From contig NC_133910.1 of assembly GCF_964199755.1 (NCBI RefSeq), positions 7,338,501 through 7,402,500 of the forward strand: a stretch of 64,000 nt of DNA, read 5' to 3'. The stretch's first letter is position 1. Every line of letters begins with the position of its first letter. The DNA comes from Larus michahellis (lineage: Eukaryota > Chordata > Aves > Charadriiformes > Laridae). The position numbers and the translations under genes are program-made. The notes beneath the pieces are model-generated. The model was not told the DNA's origin. It ran no database searches and saw only the letters and a list, made by a program, of their open reading frames with translations. Below, piece by piece: positions 31,100 through 43,013 of the stretch.

Positions 31100-32550
31100 T
31101 ACCGGGGATGGACCCCCTGGGGGAGAGGAGCCCCAGGACACAGCTCCTTCCGGGGAGTAATAAACGCGCATCGGTTCGGGAGCAGCACCGCTTCCCTCAG
31201 TTATACTGTAAGTTATATATTATAACAATAACTTATTGTTATCGCATCCCCCCAGCAGCACAGGCACACAGCTGGTGGCGGTGGTGGGGCTGACACTCGT
31301 CCACAGTGAATAAGTCCCCAAAAAAATGCATTTTTGCATGACTTGTGTCTGACCTGCCAAAATCAGCCCCGCTCCCCACCCTCCGCTGACGCCGCCTTCC
31401 TTCTTGCAGGCTCGACGAGCAACAGCCATGGCGAACAGGAGCCGCAGTGGCTGTTAGGTGATCCGGCCGAGCAGATGCAGTTTAAAATTACATTACAGGC
31501 CATTTCTGTACCGCTGGTACCAACACACCCGGCAACACGCGGCCGTGCACAGGCGGCACAACTGCCGCCGGCACCCCGAGCGCTGCACGGCCACGCTAAA
31601 TAACCCAAAGTGCAGCAAAACCCTCTTAATGACCATCATTTCCCACATTTGCTTCCCTGCTGCTTGCAGCTTCTGGAAGCGACGAATCTTTGCTGCCCTT
31701 CGGTTTAACCGAAAGCTCTGACACATTTCCGATGAAAAAAAGCACATTTCCGGGTCATTGTAGGGCCAAACACTTCTTTCATCTCAACCAGTGCAATAGG
31801 ACAACCCCGTCTCTGTGTTTTACTGGCAGCTGAAGGGGGTATTTATATGATATCCTTTATTATCTGGTTGAAATAACTCTGGAGGCCAAGGGGACGCATT
31901 AGCCCAGTTTGGGAGAAAAACCCGAAGTCTGGATGGGGTGGGGATGGAGGGAGAAGTTGAAAGCAGGGAGTCAGGGGAAGCTTGGAAGGAAGCCAGTCTC
32001 TCTGCTGCACCATCTGCTCTTGAACGTAGCCCAAAACCCAAGAATTTTGCCCCTGCTCAGCCTCCTGGAACGGAGCAACTCTGACCCCCAGTTGCACCAG
32101 TAGCCCCTGCTCCTGCCTGTCCACTCCAGCATCCCACAGGAGACTGGGATGGGGCCAGTGACGCTCACAGCAGGGCAATGCCATGTCCACTGGCTGTGCA
32201 ATGTCCCCCTGGGACCACCAAAGCACCCCAGTCAGAGCACCTGCTCTTTTCCCCAGGAACCAGGATCGCCTTAGGAAGCCCCTCTCTTGTCCCACACCCT
32301 GTTCTTCCCCTGCCCAGGCTTTTGTGCAACAACCACAAGGAGCTGCTCAACAGCCCAGCACCCCCAAATCCAAGCTGGAAAGATGCGTCTCCGCAAGCCC
32401 ACTTTGTGCCCTGGTCCCCAGGGATGTGTGGCCACGCATGTTCCCTGCCGGCTACCACCAGACAAAGAACAGCAGACCCCACTGGAGCCGAAAAGGGACA
32501 GGGTTTCACATCAGACCTCCCCCTCGGAAGGAAAGGGATAACAAACCACA
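31100..32550. other. Interval between the tRNA-Arg gene and the COQ4 3' end; no supported gene
   Basis: After the GC-rich island tail the sequence becomes ordinary. A short perfect hairpin (10-base arms, one-base loop, AT-rich) is at 31222-31242. No open frame here has a recognisable domain, and no RNA gene is seen. Confidence 0.5.
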
Positions 32551-32565
32551 ATCTCCACCATGGAT

Positions 32566-32571
32566 TTTATT
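32566..32571 (-). terminator. COQ4: Likely COQ4 polyadenylation signal (AATAAA)
   Basis: AATAAA on the minus strand, about 1.0 kb past the COQ4 stop. No other gene on this strand lies between them. The assignment rests on position and hexamer only. Confidence 0.5.
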
Positions 32572-33581
32572 AAGCAAGAAGGAATTTCAACAGCAAACCC
32601 ACACGTACAAAGAGCCCCCAGCCTCGCGGCTCTCTGCCCTCGCATCTGACAGCTCTGCACTCCAGCCATCGGCAGTCTGGAGCCCCGTTTAATTAACCCA
32701 GACAGCAATTAGCTCCCAGACACAGCGCAAGCAGCCGCCGTTTCTGTGCTCCCACGATTCAGCCCCTTATTCCCAGTCACGTCATTTTGCTTCCCAAGGA
32801 GGGGAGGATTCCTATTGAAAACCCAGCGCAATCACATGGATTTCAGCATTTTTGATGGGGAGGGACTACAGGGAGACACGGCAGCCTGGGATCGACTCTT
32901 GAACAGCCAATCCAGCAGGGATAATATCCAAAGGTATTTTCCCGCCTGCTCCCGTGGGCATGCAATCACACACTGCCTGGTCTCCAAGGCGTGAGACACA
33001 TCCCATATGACCCACCAGGAGACCGGTCAGGCACCAGTATGAGATGGGATTTCACTGTTGCACACACCAAACCTGCCCCCGGGCTGCTCTGTAAATCACT
33101 GGTTTAGCTCCAACCCAGGGTGGCCCCAAGATTTTAAGCCTCGACCTTCTCAGGGAAGGTGGGAGGAGGAATTTACCGACGCAGCCCTAGAGCTGCAGAA
33201 GGCCAAGGTGTTGGTTTGCTGCAGCGTGTTGTAAACCAGCTCTGCTCCCACCCATCCCCACATTTCAGAGCATCAATACCGGAGCGCTGCTGCCGGGGGG
33301 ACCCGAGCAGCCAGACCCAGCTGGGAAAGGCACGGCGGGCCCTGCCATCCCTCCACTGAATCACAAACAGCTAAAAAGGTCAAGTTTTGTCATGGCACAG
33401 GAAGGTGCTACTTGGCTTCTACCAACAGGAGGGTGCCAGCTCTTGGCAGGAGAAAACTCAGCCCCCGGGTCCGTGGCGGCTGGTAGCAGAGCCACGCTGC
33501 GCTCTCGGGCAGGAGGAGATGGAGCGTGGCAGGGGACGGTTGCCAGCAGGGATCCCCCATCCCCTCCCCGTACTTGAGCGC

Positions 33582-36500
33582 TCACACTCGAACGGCCGGA
33601 GGAGGGAAGATGCCAATCTCCTCCCGCAGGGACTCCACTGGCTGCTCCCAGCGCTGCTCGTAGTAGACATTGAGGATACAGCTGGCGTTGCGCCCGCTCC
33701 GAATCGCCCAGGGAACCAGCTCGGTGGCCAGGACCTGCAGCTTTCTGGAACAAAAGACACAGACAGTGGCAGTTTTGATTTCCATGTTTTGTTTTTAATT
33801 TCCTTCTCCGAGTCCCCACTGCAGGCAGATGCCAACCCACGTGTTCCATGTAACCTTCCACCCTTCTGGCATCCCTCCCGCCTATCTCACAGGGGAAACT
33901 GAGGCACAGAAGAGGACAGTGTGCTGGGAAGGCTACAGCCAGCAGCAGACCCAAGACCAGAGCTGAAGTTCTGCAGTCCCCAAACTGTGCTGGGCCACCA
34001 AAACAGATGTGCTGGGGCAGGGAACGGCCACCAGCAGGTAAGGGTCCTGCTTGCCCTCAACAGGGGCCCAGTCAAGGGCAGCCAGGCCCGGGCATTGCTC
34101 CTGCTGCCTGGCACAGGAGGTTGGGTGCTGGAAGCAGATGAAGGATCAGTTTCTGCTTCAGTGACCAGGCAAAGCCATGCCTCCCGCTGTCACCGCTTCC
34201 CTGGGCCGTGGGGACGGAGCAGCAGGTTCACACAAGGGATCCCTGACTGACTCCCTCCTGCAAAATAGCAGTGTCCCCTCTTTGTCCCCAGAGGACCCTG
34301 GCAAGCGACACCCAGGCTGGTGCGTCCCCAGGGCAGAGACTCCCTTCATCGGCCAGTGCCGGTGCCTACCGTGCGCTGAGACGGACAGGGCCGAACGCTG
34401 CTCCCAGGACACACATGGGCAGCCCCGTCTGGATGGCTTCGAACCACTTCACCACCACCTCACCTGGGGGGGAGCAGGGAGGCCGTGAGCGGACAAGGTG
34501 CCTAGGTCAAGGGCTAGCCAGGGCCACACGGTTCCGCATCACAGGCTGCACGATGCGTCCCTTCCCAAGGACAGCTACGCACCATCCCCTCCGCCTCCAC
34601 GTCAGGACTCGGGAATGCTTCCCAAGTCTGGCCATGGCCTCATCCCGCACCAGGACGAGCCTTGTTGTGCACCACCCACCCGAGAGGGACAGCCCCAGGG
34701 GCAAAAGCACCCCACAGGTGAGGCCCCGTGAGCTTGGGAAACACCTCTCGGGGAGGACGGCTCCCCGCAGGTCTTTAGCAATGCAATTGCCGAAGCCTGA
34801 TCCCCTGCATGGCTCTCCCCGTCTCTCAGCACGGAACAGACCTTTCGCAAAAGCCACCAGGGCTCAGCCGAAACCTGCATAGGAGACCTGACACGCCGGT
34901 TCCCGCAGGCTCACCGGCAAGGCTCAACTTGCGACTTGCGATTGACTCAGACACAAAATGAGGGCAAAGGACACAGGGACGCGCAGATAAGGAGCAACCA
35001 GGAACCCCCCAGTTCTGCCTTCACTCAGAGCTTGCAAAACATTCCTCCCTTGGTGCCACCCTCCCTGACAGGCAGCAAACACCCCCTCTGCCCACGCAGC
35101 AGCTGCCTGCACCCAGGGCTTGGGCAGAGCATCTCCCAGCGGGGAAAGGTGACATCCCATGGGCTCTTGGCCACCACAGAGCCAGCAATGCAGGATGGTG
35201 ACGATGCAAACCTCCCCACACACCTCCCCAGGCTGAGGATCGGGGAGTCCGACTGGCCCAGCCTGCTCTATTCTTTGGAGACCTGGCTGAGAACCATCAG
35301 TGGGGTTTAGGAGCGCAGCCCTCCGTGCCCGCTGCCGCTCACCCAGCATGTTGGTTGGCATGCCCAGGAGGGTGTGCATCAGGTCGTGGACTTCCCGGTA
35401 CCTCTGGATCACGTACGCCAGCTCTTCATCATCAATAAACTTGGGCGGCATCCGGGTGTCTGGAGAAACCTTCTGCAAATTCAAAGAGGTTCAATTCAGC
35501 CTCCTCCAAAACTCAAGTTTCTGATCTCATTCTTTAATGCGCAGCAGTAGGTGGTCACCTCCATCAGCACATTTCCCAGGCCCAACGATGGGGGTCAGTG
35601 TCATTTACACAGCTGAAAACCAGGGACTGCGCAGCACCGATGACACATCCACCAACATCCAACACCCAGCATCTCATCCCATCCCCTCAACTCCCTCTCA
35701 TTCCCGGAGGGTTCCCCACAGGTTCCTCCACGGCTCCAATCTCCCCCTAAGGCGCATCCGTGCTCCCAGCACAGGGATCAATTACAGCCATTTGCACCCT
35801 GCGAAACCCCACACTCACGTTGTCCTCCAAGAACCGGACGTACTCCCGGCCCAGCGTGCCGTCCGGCAGCCCCCGCAGCCTGTCCATGTCCAGGGTGGAA
35901 AGACGGATGCGAGGTCGTTCCCTGAAAGTGAAACACAGGTCAGTGAGTCTCACAGGGAAACCCACAGCAGGAGGTCCTGCAGAAAAGGAGCCCCTGGAAA
36001 CCCCCATCCGCTGCCTCTGCCCTTCCCAGGCATTTTCCTCGCACGGATCCTGACTGCCTGCTGCGGGGATAGCACCATCCTTATTTCTGTTGTTGAGGCT
36101 GGGACACAAATTGCTTAAAGGATCTACCTGAAGCCTTGGCAACAAAAGAGCTCTCATCTTGCACTCCTGTAAAACTCCGGTTGGAAAAGCACCGGTGTCC
36201 TCTGCACCGAAACGCTGCCACACGGGCTGCTGGCCAGGCACAGCCCCCAGCAACAGCAGGCCCTGGGGGAGCACAGCTCTTTAGCATCCCTGCAAAGCAG
36301 CCAGAGCTTCAAAGGAACAACCCTACAAAGGGGAGGGAATCTATTCTAAACACAGGTTCAATTTCTCTCCTGCTCAGGCTTTCACCGCCAGCCACGTGGC
36401 AGCCATGCACGGACAGGTCTCCACTCCAGGCGGCTGGCAAACAGGTGCCCCACAGCCCTGGAACTAAACAAAAGCCCTTTTATTTCCATGCACAGGATAA

Positions 36501-38583
36501 ACTCTTCCCATGATAGAAGCCCTGCAGTGGATCCAGGAGCTGCTCAGCTCCTGGAGCGGAGGTGTCAGGGAGATAAGCAGGACTCACACCAGCTTTACCC
36601 TGGCTGCAGATGTTTCCTTGTGTATTTGGTGTCAAAGGGACCTCAGCAGCTTGGAGGATTAAAAAACCCACTTGTGTGCACAAACTGGACCACTGCAAAT
36701 CCCTGCAATGCCACGGGGCAAGGTGCAGGTGGAGACGTCTCTCCCCAGCCCTTGGTGCCTTTGCTGTCCCCTCGCCCTGGGCAGTTCCTCTGGAGCTCAG
36801 CCCCATCCTGGTGCTCTCTGTGTGCTTTGCCAGGAGAGTGTCTGGAGCCAGGATCAGGCTGCTCTGCACAAATGTGTGGCAAAAAGCAGCTTTTCCCCAT
36901 TCCCTTCATGGTACAACCCAAACGATACACAAGCAGCAGGCCTGACATGTAACGAGGAGCAGGGAGAAGGCAAGTAAATAAGCAATAAGATCTTGGTTAA
37001 TAAGAGGCTCGTGAAGTCCCTCCTGGTGCTCAGCCTTGCTGCGCTCGACAAGTCCCTGCAGACACAGAAGGAAAAGTGATCAAGTCTTAACAAAGAAGAC
37101 AAGAGAAATGGCCTCATTTCACAGCCTGGGGAGATGCTGCAGGCGCAGGGAAAGAAAACACGGAGGTGTCTACGGAGGAGGCAGACCAGTGGAGATGAAG
37201 TCTCCAACGCAAGGAGAGGCAACAGCAGGCGCAGGGAGAAATCCGTGGACGTGGTGGGCTTTTATGGCTGCTGAGGAGTGAGGAAAACCCACCACGTCCA
37301 CAGATTTCTCCCTTGTGCCTGCTGCTGCCTCTCCTTGCGTTGGCACCTGCCAGTTCCAGCAGCTGAGCAGAACAGACAGACAGCAGCACTTGAAACAGGG
37401 CTGGGCCCAGCAGCTGCTGTGCTCTCGCCCTTAGACTCACCACAGGGCTCTTGTGATCGTTAAAAATAAAGTAAAATAAACAACCTGGAGGGTTAGGGCT
37501 AACAAAACGCCCGTGCTGCTTTCAAGCCAGGGAGCACAGGGCTCTCTCCCTTCACGGGGCCCAAGGAATGTGTTTGGCCTCGCATCTCCCTCCCCACCAC
37601 GAACCACACGGCGAGGGAGGGAGGGATGCGGAGGGACGCACTGGAGGATGCGGTAACCTTCAGGGTGGTGTTTCATCTTGTCTCGCAGGTTGGGCAGGGC
37701 AAGGCAGCCCGTGGTCTCCCCGAGGACTGCCACCATGTCTGAAAGAGAGACCAGAGAATGACCCAAGAGCGGTTTTCGCAACACCCGGCTGCCCTCGGTG
37801 GGCAGGTGAGGAAATGGGGCAATGACCCCCTTGGCCAGGAGCAGGCAGGAAGCCTGTGGCAAAGCAGGGACCCCGCTAACCGCGGATCTTCAGCCTTGGG
37901 GCTGCTCTGCCCTGGTGTCACGTGCAGGGAGGGATGTAGGAGCAGGCATGAGGCCTGGGGGATCAAGAAGGAATGACATGGGGTTGGGTGGCATCAGAAG
38001 GGGTCAGGAGGAGATCGCGGCGGGTGTTTGGGGATCCTCATCCCATCTCTTCCACAGCCCCTGCCCTGGGCCTTGTTTCTCAGCCCTGCACTTGCCCCGT
38101 TACCCAACAGGAGGAGAAATGAAGTCCCTGAGAAGCTCCCAGGAGACACGGGACAGGATTTGCTGGACGTTAACGAGAACCGTGGGTGGAAGGGGCTCCC
38201 CTCGCCGGGCTTACCGTGCCTGTAGGGGTCATAGAGAGCCATGACGGCCGAGCCGGCGGCCAGCAGCGCCTTCTGCAGCGGGCTGGTGGGGATGTGCCCG
38301 GGATACAGCTGGTAGCACCCTTCCTCCACCTCCTCCACCTCCTCCTCCCCGCTGCGTCCGTCCCCTGCCCGCGGCTCGGCGCGGCTCAGACGGGCTGTGC
38401 CTGCGGGGAGCGAGGGGATGAGGGACCGGCGGGGCCGCGGGGCACCGCAACGGGGCGGGCACCGCCGGGACGCCCTTGGGGCCGCCCGCCGGGGAAGGGG
38501 ACAAGCCACTTGCCTGGGGAAACGGGACCCGCCCGCAGCAGCGGGACCCCCGCCCGCACCGCCCGCCGCAGCAGCAGCAGCAT
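33582..38583 (-). CDS. COQ4: COQ4, coenzyme Q biosynthesis protein 4
   Basis: COQ4 is a mitochondrial matrix-side protein that organises the coenzyme Q synthesis complex; recent work assigns it oxidative decarboxylation at ring C1. Exons (minus strand): 38583-38514, 38400-38215, 37738-37642, 35921-35819, 35472-35343, 34463-34370, 33744-33582. They total 843 nt, 280 aa (human 265). The zinc motif HDxxH-x11-E is intact: H181, D182, H185, E197 ([20 protein letters not shown]). The N terminus is Arg/Leu-rich, as a mitochondrial presequence should be. Intron 1 starts with GC, not GT. Exon 2 has an acidic stretch (EEEVEEVEE) that I do not recall in human. An in-frame upstream ATG at 38643 would add 20 Gly/Ala-rich residues; I prefer 38583 because [12 protein letters not shown] resembles the human MATLLRPVLRRL. 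A reverse-strand AATAAA at 32571-32566 is a likely polyadenylation signal. Head to head with TRUB2. Confidence 0.96.
37204..37343. repeat. Imperfect inverted repeat, 60-base arms with a 20-base spacer
   Basis: Left arm 37204-37263 and right arm 37284-37343 are reverse complements with only about three substitutions and a compensating pair of one-base indels. The arms begin CCAACGCAAGGAGAGGCA. They lie in COQ4 intron 3. Pre-mRNA from either strand could form a stable hairpin of about 60 base pairs. I do not recognise a known MITE; no target-site duplication was established. Confidence 0.85.
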
Positions 38584-38990
38584 CGTGTCCCCCCCCCTGC
38601 CGCCGCCGCCCGCCCCGGAAGCGGCCGCGGCGCGGAGCAGCATGGCGGCCGTACCGGGCGGGCTCTTCGCCGTCTACAAGCCGGCGGGGGTGGCGTGGGG
38701 CCGCGTCCGTGAGGCGGTGGAGACGCGGCTGCTGCGCGGTGAGGGCGGCGGGATCCCCCTCCCCACCCCGTCCCGTCCCCCTCTCGCGGGGGGCTGCCGG
38801 ACGCCACCCTGACCGACCCCCCCCCGGCCCGCTTCTCTTTTGCAGAGCTGAACGCGGCGCCGGGGCGCCCCCCGAGGCAGCACGTCCGATTCCTGCCCGC
38901 CCCGGACGGGGGCGATGGCGGGGCCACCGGGCTGGTGGCCGCCAGGGTGCCGGTGCTGGCCGACCACCCCCTCGGTAAGGGCCGCCGCGG
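38350..38990. promoter_or_regulatory. COQ4/TRUB2 bidirectional CpG-island promoter
   Basis: CpG-dense DNA shared by two divergent genes. The preferred COQ4 ATG (38583-38581, minus) and the TRUB2 ATG (38642-38644, plus) are separated by 58 bases. The gap carries CCGGAAGC at 38615-38622, an ETS/GABP-like core, and GC-rich sequence; no TATA box is seen. Transcripts of the two genes probably start inside or just beyond each other's first exon. Confidence 0.75.
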
Positions 38991-41900
38991 GGCCTCGGCC
39001 TGGGAGGGGCGATGGGACCCCCCAGGGTGCGGGGACCGCCCAGGGCGGTGGGAGCCCCGGCAGTGATGGGGGTCCTGGAGGCAGTGGGGGCCCCGGGGGT
39101 GATGGGATCTCCGGGGTGGTATCACACCCGGGGGTGATGGGACCCTTGAGGAGGTGGGACCCCCGGGGGTGATGGGACCCCCCGGGGTGATCAGATCCCC
39201 CAGGGCGATCAGACCCCCGGAGGTAATGGGAGCCCTAGGGGTGATGGGACCCTCCGGGGGCGGTGGGACCCCCCAGGGTGATGGAAGTCCTAGGGGTGAT
39301 GGGACCCTCCAGGGGCAGTGGGACCCCCCAGGGTGATGGAAGTCCTAGGGGTGATGGGACCCTCCAGGGGCAGTGGGACACCCCAGGGTGATGGAAGTCC
39401 TAGGGGTGATGGGACCCTCCAGGGGTGGTGGGACCCCCCAGGGTGATGGAAGTCCTAGGGGTGATGGGACCCTTCAGGGGCGGTGGGACCCCCTGGGCGG
39501 GTGCTGCGGACTGACCCCGACAGTGTCTCCGTGTCAGTCCGAGGTCCGCGCTTCAGGCGGCTGAAGATCGGAGCGGGTCACCGGCTGGACGTGAAGGCCT
39601 CAGGAGTCTTCGGTGGGTCTTGTCCCAGAGCAGCACTGCATCCCACTGGCTGCGAGTGATGGGTGATGGGTTGTTGCGTGGGGAAGAAGCAGTGAACACA
39701 GCAGGATCCCCCGGGTCTCACAACCCAGCTGGCAGTATAAATGCTAAAACACAGAAGAAATGATGCAATATGACACTGGCGATACCAGGAGATGGGAGCG
39801 ACCCCTTACCCCAGGGTACAGGGCTTTGCTGTGAGACGCCCTGCTCCTGCCTGTGACACCGTCCACGATGTGCCACGTAACCCCCCGTCTCTGCTCCACC
39901 GTGGCTGGCATTGCTAATGATTTGCCCTGAAGTACCCAGGTGGAAAGTTCTGGGGAAATCCAAGTGCCCTTGTTACAGCCTTACCGTAGTTTTAACGACA
40001 GGCTGTGATTTGGGGGTCTAATTGCACTCCTCAGACATGACTTCTAAGGAGAGATGTCCATGTCTGGGGGAGAAGAAAAGTAGTGCGAGCGTGCAGTGCT
40101 GTGTCAGTGCACGTCAGTAACTTCCCCTGGGGCTGAATAACGGGTTCCCCTTCTCTTGTGTTTCAGTACTTGGCATAGGCCATGGGAACAAGCTGCTCAC
40201 TGACCTGTACAACTGCCACCTGACCAAGGTAGGTGATGGCTCTGAAGGGCCCCCAGAACATCAGAGCGCAGCCTCACACCGCAGTCCTGCCCCGCTGCCC
40301 CGGGCCGGCCTCGTGGCAGTGACTCTGATGCGGAGTCTCAAACCCACCCATGCTTTGGAGAGCTTGTTGAGGTCCAGAATTTTGTCCTTCACATGGGCGT
40401 CCACACGTGTCCATATGAGCAGAGGACGCCACTGTCTTTTTGTGCAACATCGCCACAGCCCGCGCTTCCTCGCAGAATATTGCTGCTCAATTGTTTGGAG
40501 TATTTCTTTGATAAATCGCACTCTTTGCCCTTCTTCAAGGTTTACACTGTTGGCGGGCTGTTCGGTAAAGCCACGGATGACTTCTCAGACACAGGGAAGC
40601 TAGTAGAGAAGACGACATTTGGTAAGAAACTGAATTGACATGTTTTTTAAAAAAAGCAAACCCAGAACACCAAACAAACAGCACGCTCACTGTAAGGCAT
40701 TGAACCTGGTGAATGGCACAACGATAAAAGCTATGCCCTGCACGCTTTCTAGTCGTTATTTTAACACGGCCCACGCTCAATCCTAACATCACAGTCCACC
40801 TGCTCTAAATACAACCACGATATCTACAAAGCCAGTACGAGTCCTGGTGACGGTGGCTGCTGCTGGATTGGTTGGGACCCAGATCTCTCCGTAAACCATG
40901 CCTAGAGACAGCGGTTAGAGGCTTTCATTGAATGAAACTCTTCCAACACACAACATGAGGAACTGGAGGCAACATCTTGAAATCGGTTAAGAGTGATTTT
41001 TCCCTTTGTAGTGCAGCACTGTGCTGCTTTGTGCGTCACCACGGCGCAGCCGGGGGAAGCGACGCTGCTCAGGAGCGACTTGGGGCTCAGAACAAGATGA
41101 TCTTTAAGGTCCCTTCCCACCCAAACCATTGTGTGGTTCTGTGCTCCGCTAAAGCCGCCTCTTGGCAGTTCTCATCAGCCCGCTTCGGTGTGACTGCCTG
41201 CCAAAGGGACAGCAACGCCCTGGTGGCACATTTCAGACTGCCGTCTCTCTCCCGTTTCTGGATGGATAATTGAGACTTTGTTTCTGCCTTAATATTCGCA
41301 GATCATATCACAAGGGAGAAGCTGGAACGGATTCTCGCTGTCATTCAAGGAACAAATCATAAGGCCCTGCTGATGTACGTATCCAGTGGGGAAACGCAGC
41401 TGACCTGATCTGACTGCCATTTGCTGGTCTTTAAAAAGAAATTAGATGATTTTGTTTGCCATAATCAAGTCTTTAAAGGTTGGAGTGCGAGACAGGAACA
41501 GAGAGAAGCTGCTCTGAGTGCTCTGTGCTCTGGTGAGAGGTCGCAGTTAAGTGCCCTTCTCATATCCTGAAATCTCCAGCTATTTTGGGACTACTAGCTA
41601 CATTAGGACCTACAAAAATATCTTGTAGACGTGACCAAGTACCTCCCTCCCAGACTGACAGTACACATATCATAGTATTAAAATCTATGCAAAGACTCGA
41701 CACACAGGGAGTTTTAAGAATAAAAATTGCAGCTCTGCTTTATTGGGGGTGGAGATATTTTGAATGCCATTGAAGGGAAGTACTAAGTGCCTGCGCTGCT
41801 CCCTTTTTTTCCCTCTTTCCAGGCATTCTAACATCGATATGAAAACACAAGAGGCATACGAGCTGGCTGTCAAAGGGTTGCTTCGTCCCATGGGAAAAAG

Positions 41901-43013
41901 CCCTCCGATAATCACAGCAATCCGATGCCTCCAGTTTGTGCTTCCAGAATTCCAGCTAGGTAGGACTGGTACAGAAACTACTGGGGAAGTCTGAGTATGT
42001 ACTACAGCAAATAAGTCGGTAAACTTCAGTTTCTTATTCGTGATTTAAGGCAAAATGAGCTGGTGGGAACTTTGTATCAACTTGTAACTGGTAATCCCTG
42101 TAGAAAATTTAATGGTTTGTAGTTTCCACAGTCCCAAAAGCTCATTAGATGAAATCTTTAGTGCAGTGGAAAGATTTGTTGGTAGGGCAAGACCTGGACC
42201 CCTCACAGTACTGAAGCTGCTGTAGTAAATCAAGCCAGCTGTGCACCTAGCTCAGGTTTTCCCTGCCAGTTCCAGGTCTAAGGCTGAGCCAATAAAATTT
42301 GCACAATGAATAGTATGGGGCAAAATTCTTCCTTATCCCAACGTTTCAGTGTAACACGTTTCAGTGTTGGTTTTGGGTTTTTTTTTAAAGCGTGGTTTGC
42401 TTTCCTGCAGCCAGTCTCCTACTCCTCACAAATTATTTGTCTTATTAAAAAGGTACCTTTTCTTGTCCCTTTTGAAATACCTAAATGTCTACATTGCTCT
42501 CCTGTATCTATAGGTTTGTTTTCTAAAACATTCACTTTGGGAGGGGCTAGGACACCCTGCAGTATTCCAGAAAATCATAGTCCACCCCTGCTGTATCTTA
42601 AATAGCCTCTTCTGCCAAACCAGTTCTTTCGGCAAAACTGTGAGCGATGTCTGGATTTACAGACAAGGTCTGAGTTTGTGTCAATGCTTCGCTGCTTCTG
42701 ACGGAATCTCTCTGTCCTTCTAGAAATCCATTGCTTGCATGAGACTCAGCAGTACCTCCGAAAAATAGTTCATGAGATTGGTCTGGAGCTGAAATCCTCT
42801 GCCGTGTGCACACAAGTGCGAAGAATACGCGACGGTGTTTTCACGCTGGACGATGCTCTGCTGAGAACCCAGTGGAACCTGCAGAGCATACAGAATGCCA
42901 TTTGGGACTGTCAGCTGAAAGTGCAAACAGAGTTAGAGAAAACACTAGGCCATCAGGATAAGAGTCTCCTTGATAAGATGGACGCCGAGATGGGCCACGC
43001 TGCAGACAGCTGA
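38642..43013 (+). CDS. TRUB2: TRUB2, mitochondrial TruB-family pseudouridine synthase
   Basis: TRUB2 is a mitochondrial pseudouridine synthase of RNA granules that modifies mitochondrial mRNA and supports mitochondrial translation. Exons: 38642-38738, 38846-38974, 39538-39612, 40167-40228, 40540-40621, 41302-41374, 41823-41959, 42724-43013. The CDS is 945 nt, 314 aa (human 331). The N-terminal [14 protein letters not shown] is the family opening. The catalytic aspartate lies in [14 protein letters not shown], about D93, equivalent to the LD motif of bacterial TruB. Other conserved blocks are [27 protein letters not shown] and [18 protein letters not shown]. The C terminus is shorter than and unlike human, the usual variable part. 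All introns are GT-AG with consistent phases; the exon 6 donor is AT followed by GTACGT. AATAAA at 43610-43615 probably ends the transcript. Introns hold a minisatellite and a CR1 fragment. Confidence 0.97.
39010..39495. repeat. G-rich minisatellite in TRUB2 intron 2, with a 55-bp higher-order unit
   Basis: The basic motif is close to GATGGGACCCCCCAGGG, about 18-20 bases. From about 39230 it is organised as a 55-base unit: the marker AAGTCC recurs at 39285, 39340, 39395 and 39450, exactly 55 apart. Units differ at a few positions. Long runs of G and C suggest possible quadruplex formation. Confidence 0.9.
41070..41143 (+). mobile_element. CR1 LINE, 3' end fragment
   Basis: AAGATGATCTTTAAGGTCCC followed by CTTCC-ACCCAAACCATT matches the 3' end of avian/reptilian CR1 retrotransposons. 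The terminal octamer repeats (ATTCTATG type) appear as ATTGTGTG and GTTCTGTG at 41128-41143. The 5' limit is uncertain because the sequence fades into unrecognised DNA. It lies in TRUB2 intron 5 in sense orientation and is 5'-truncated, as nearly all CR1 copies are. Confidence 0.85.

Larger units (their letters stand above)
30400..31100. promoter_or_regulatory. SLC27A4 CpG-island promoter with a ZNF143-like site
   Basis: CpG-dense block. Read on the minus strand, 30703-30685 contains ACTACAACTCCCGGCGGGC, close to the ZNF143/Staf-type motif (ACTACAAYTCCCRGMRTGC) that usually sits just upstream of transcription starts. GC boxes (GGGGCGGGGC) flank it at about 30660-30675 and 30770-30790. The same island holds a tRNA gene on the other strand. 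Confidence 0.6.

Noticed and set aside
30535-31188. 217-codon minus-strand open frame over the tRNA and SLC27A4 promoter
   Set aside because: It runs through the tRNA gene and CpG island and has low-complexity Pro/Arg/Ala content.
31222-31242. 21-base AT-rich perfect hairpin
   Set aside because: Short and AT-rich, so plausible by chance; no adjacent element explains it.
38229-39125. 298-codon minus-strand open frame across COQ4 and TRUB2 first exons
   Set aside because: Only its COQ4-frame portion is coding; the rest is a GC-rich shadow spanning the TRUB2 exons and minisatellite.
39010-39495. Regular repeats considered as a CRISPR array
   Set aside because: Contiguous tandem units without unique spacers, in a vertebrate intron.
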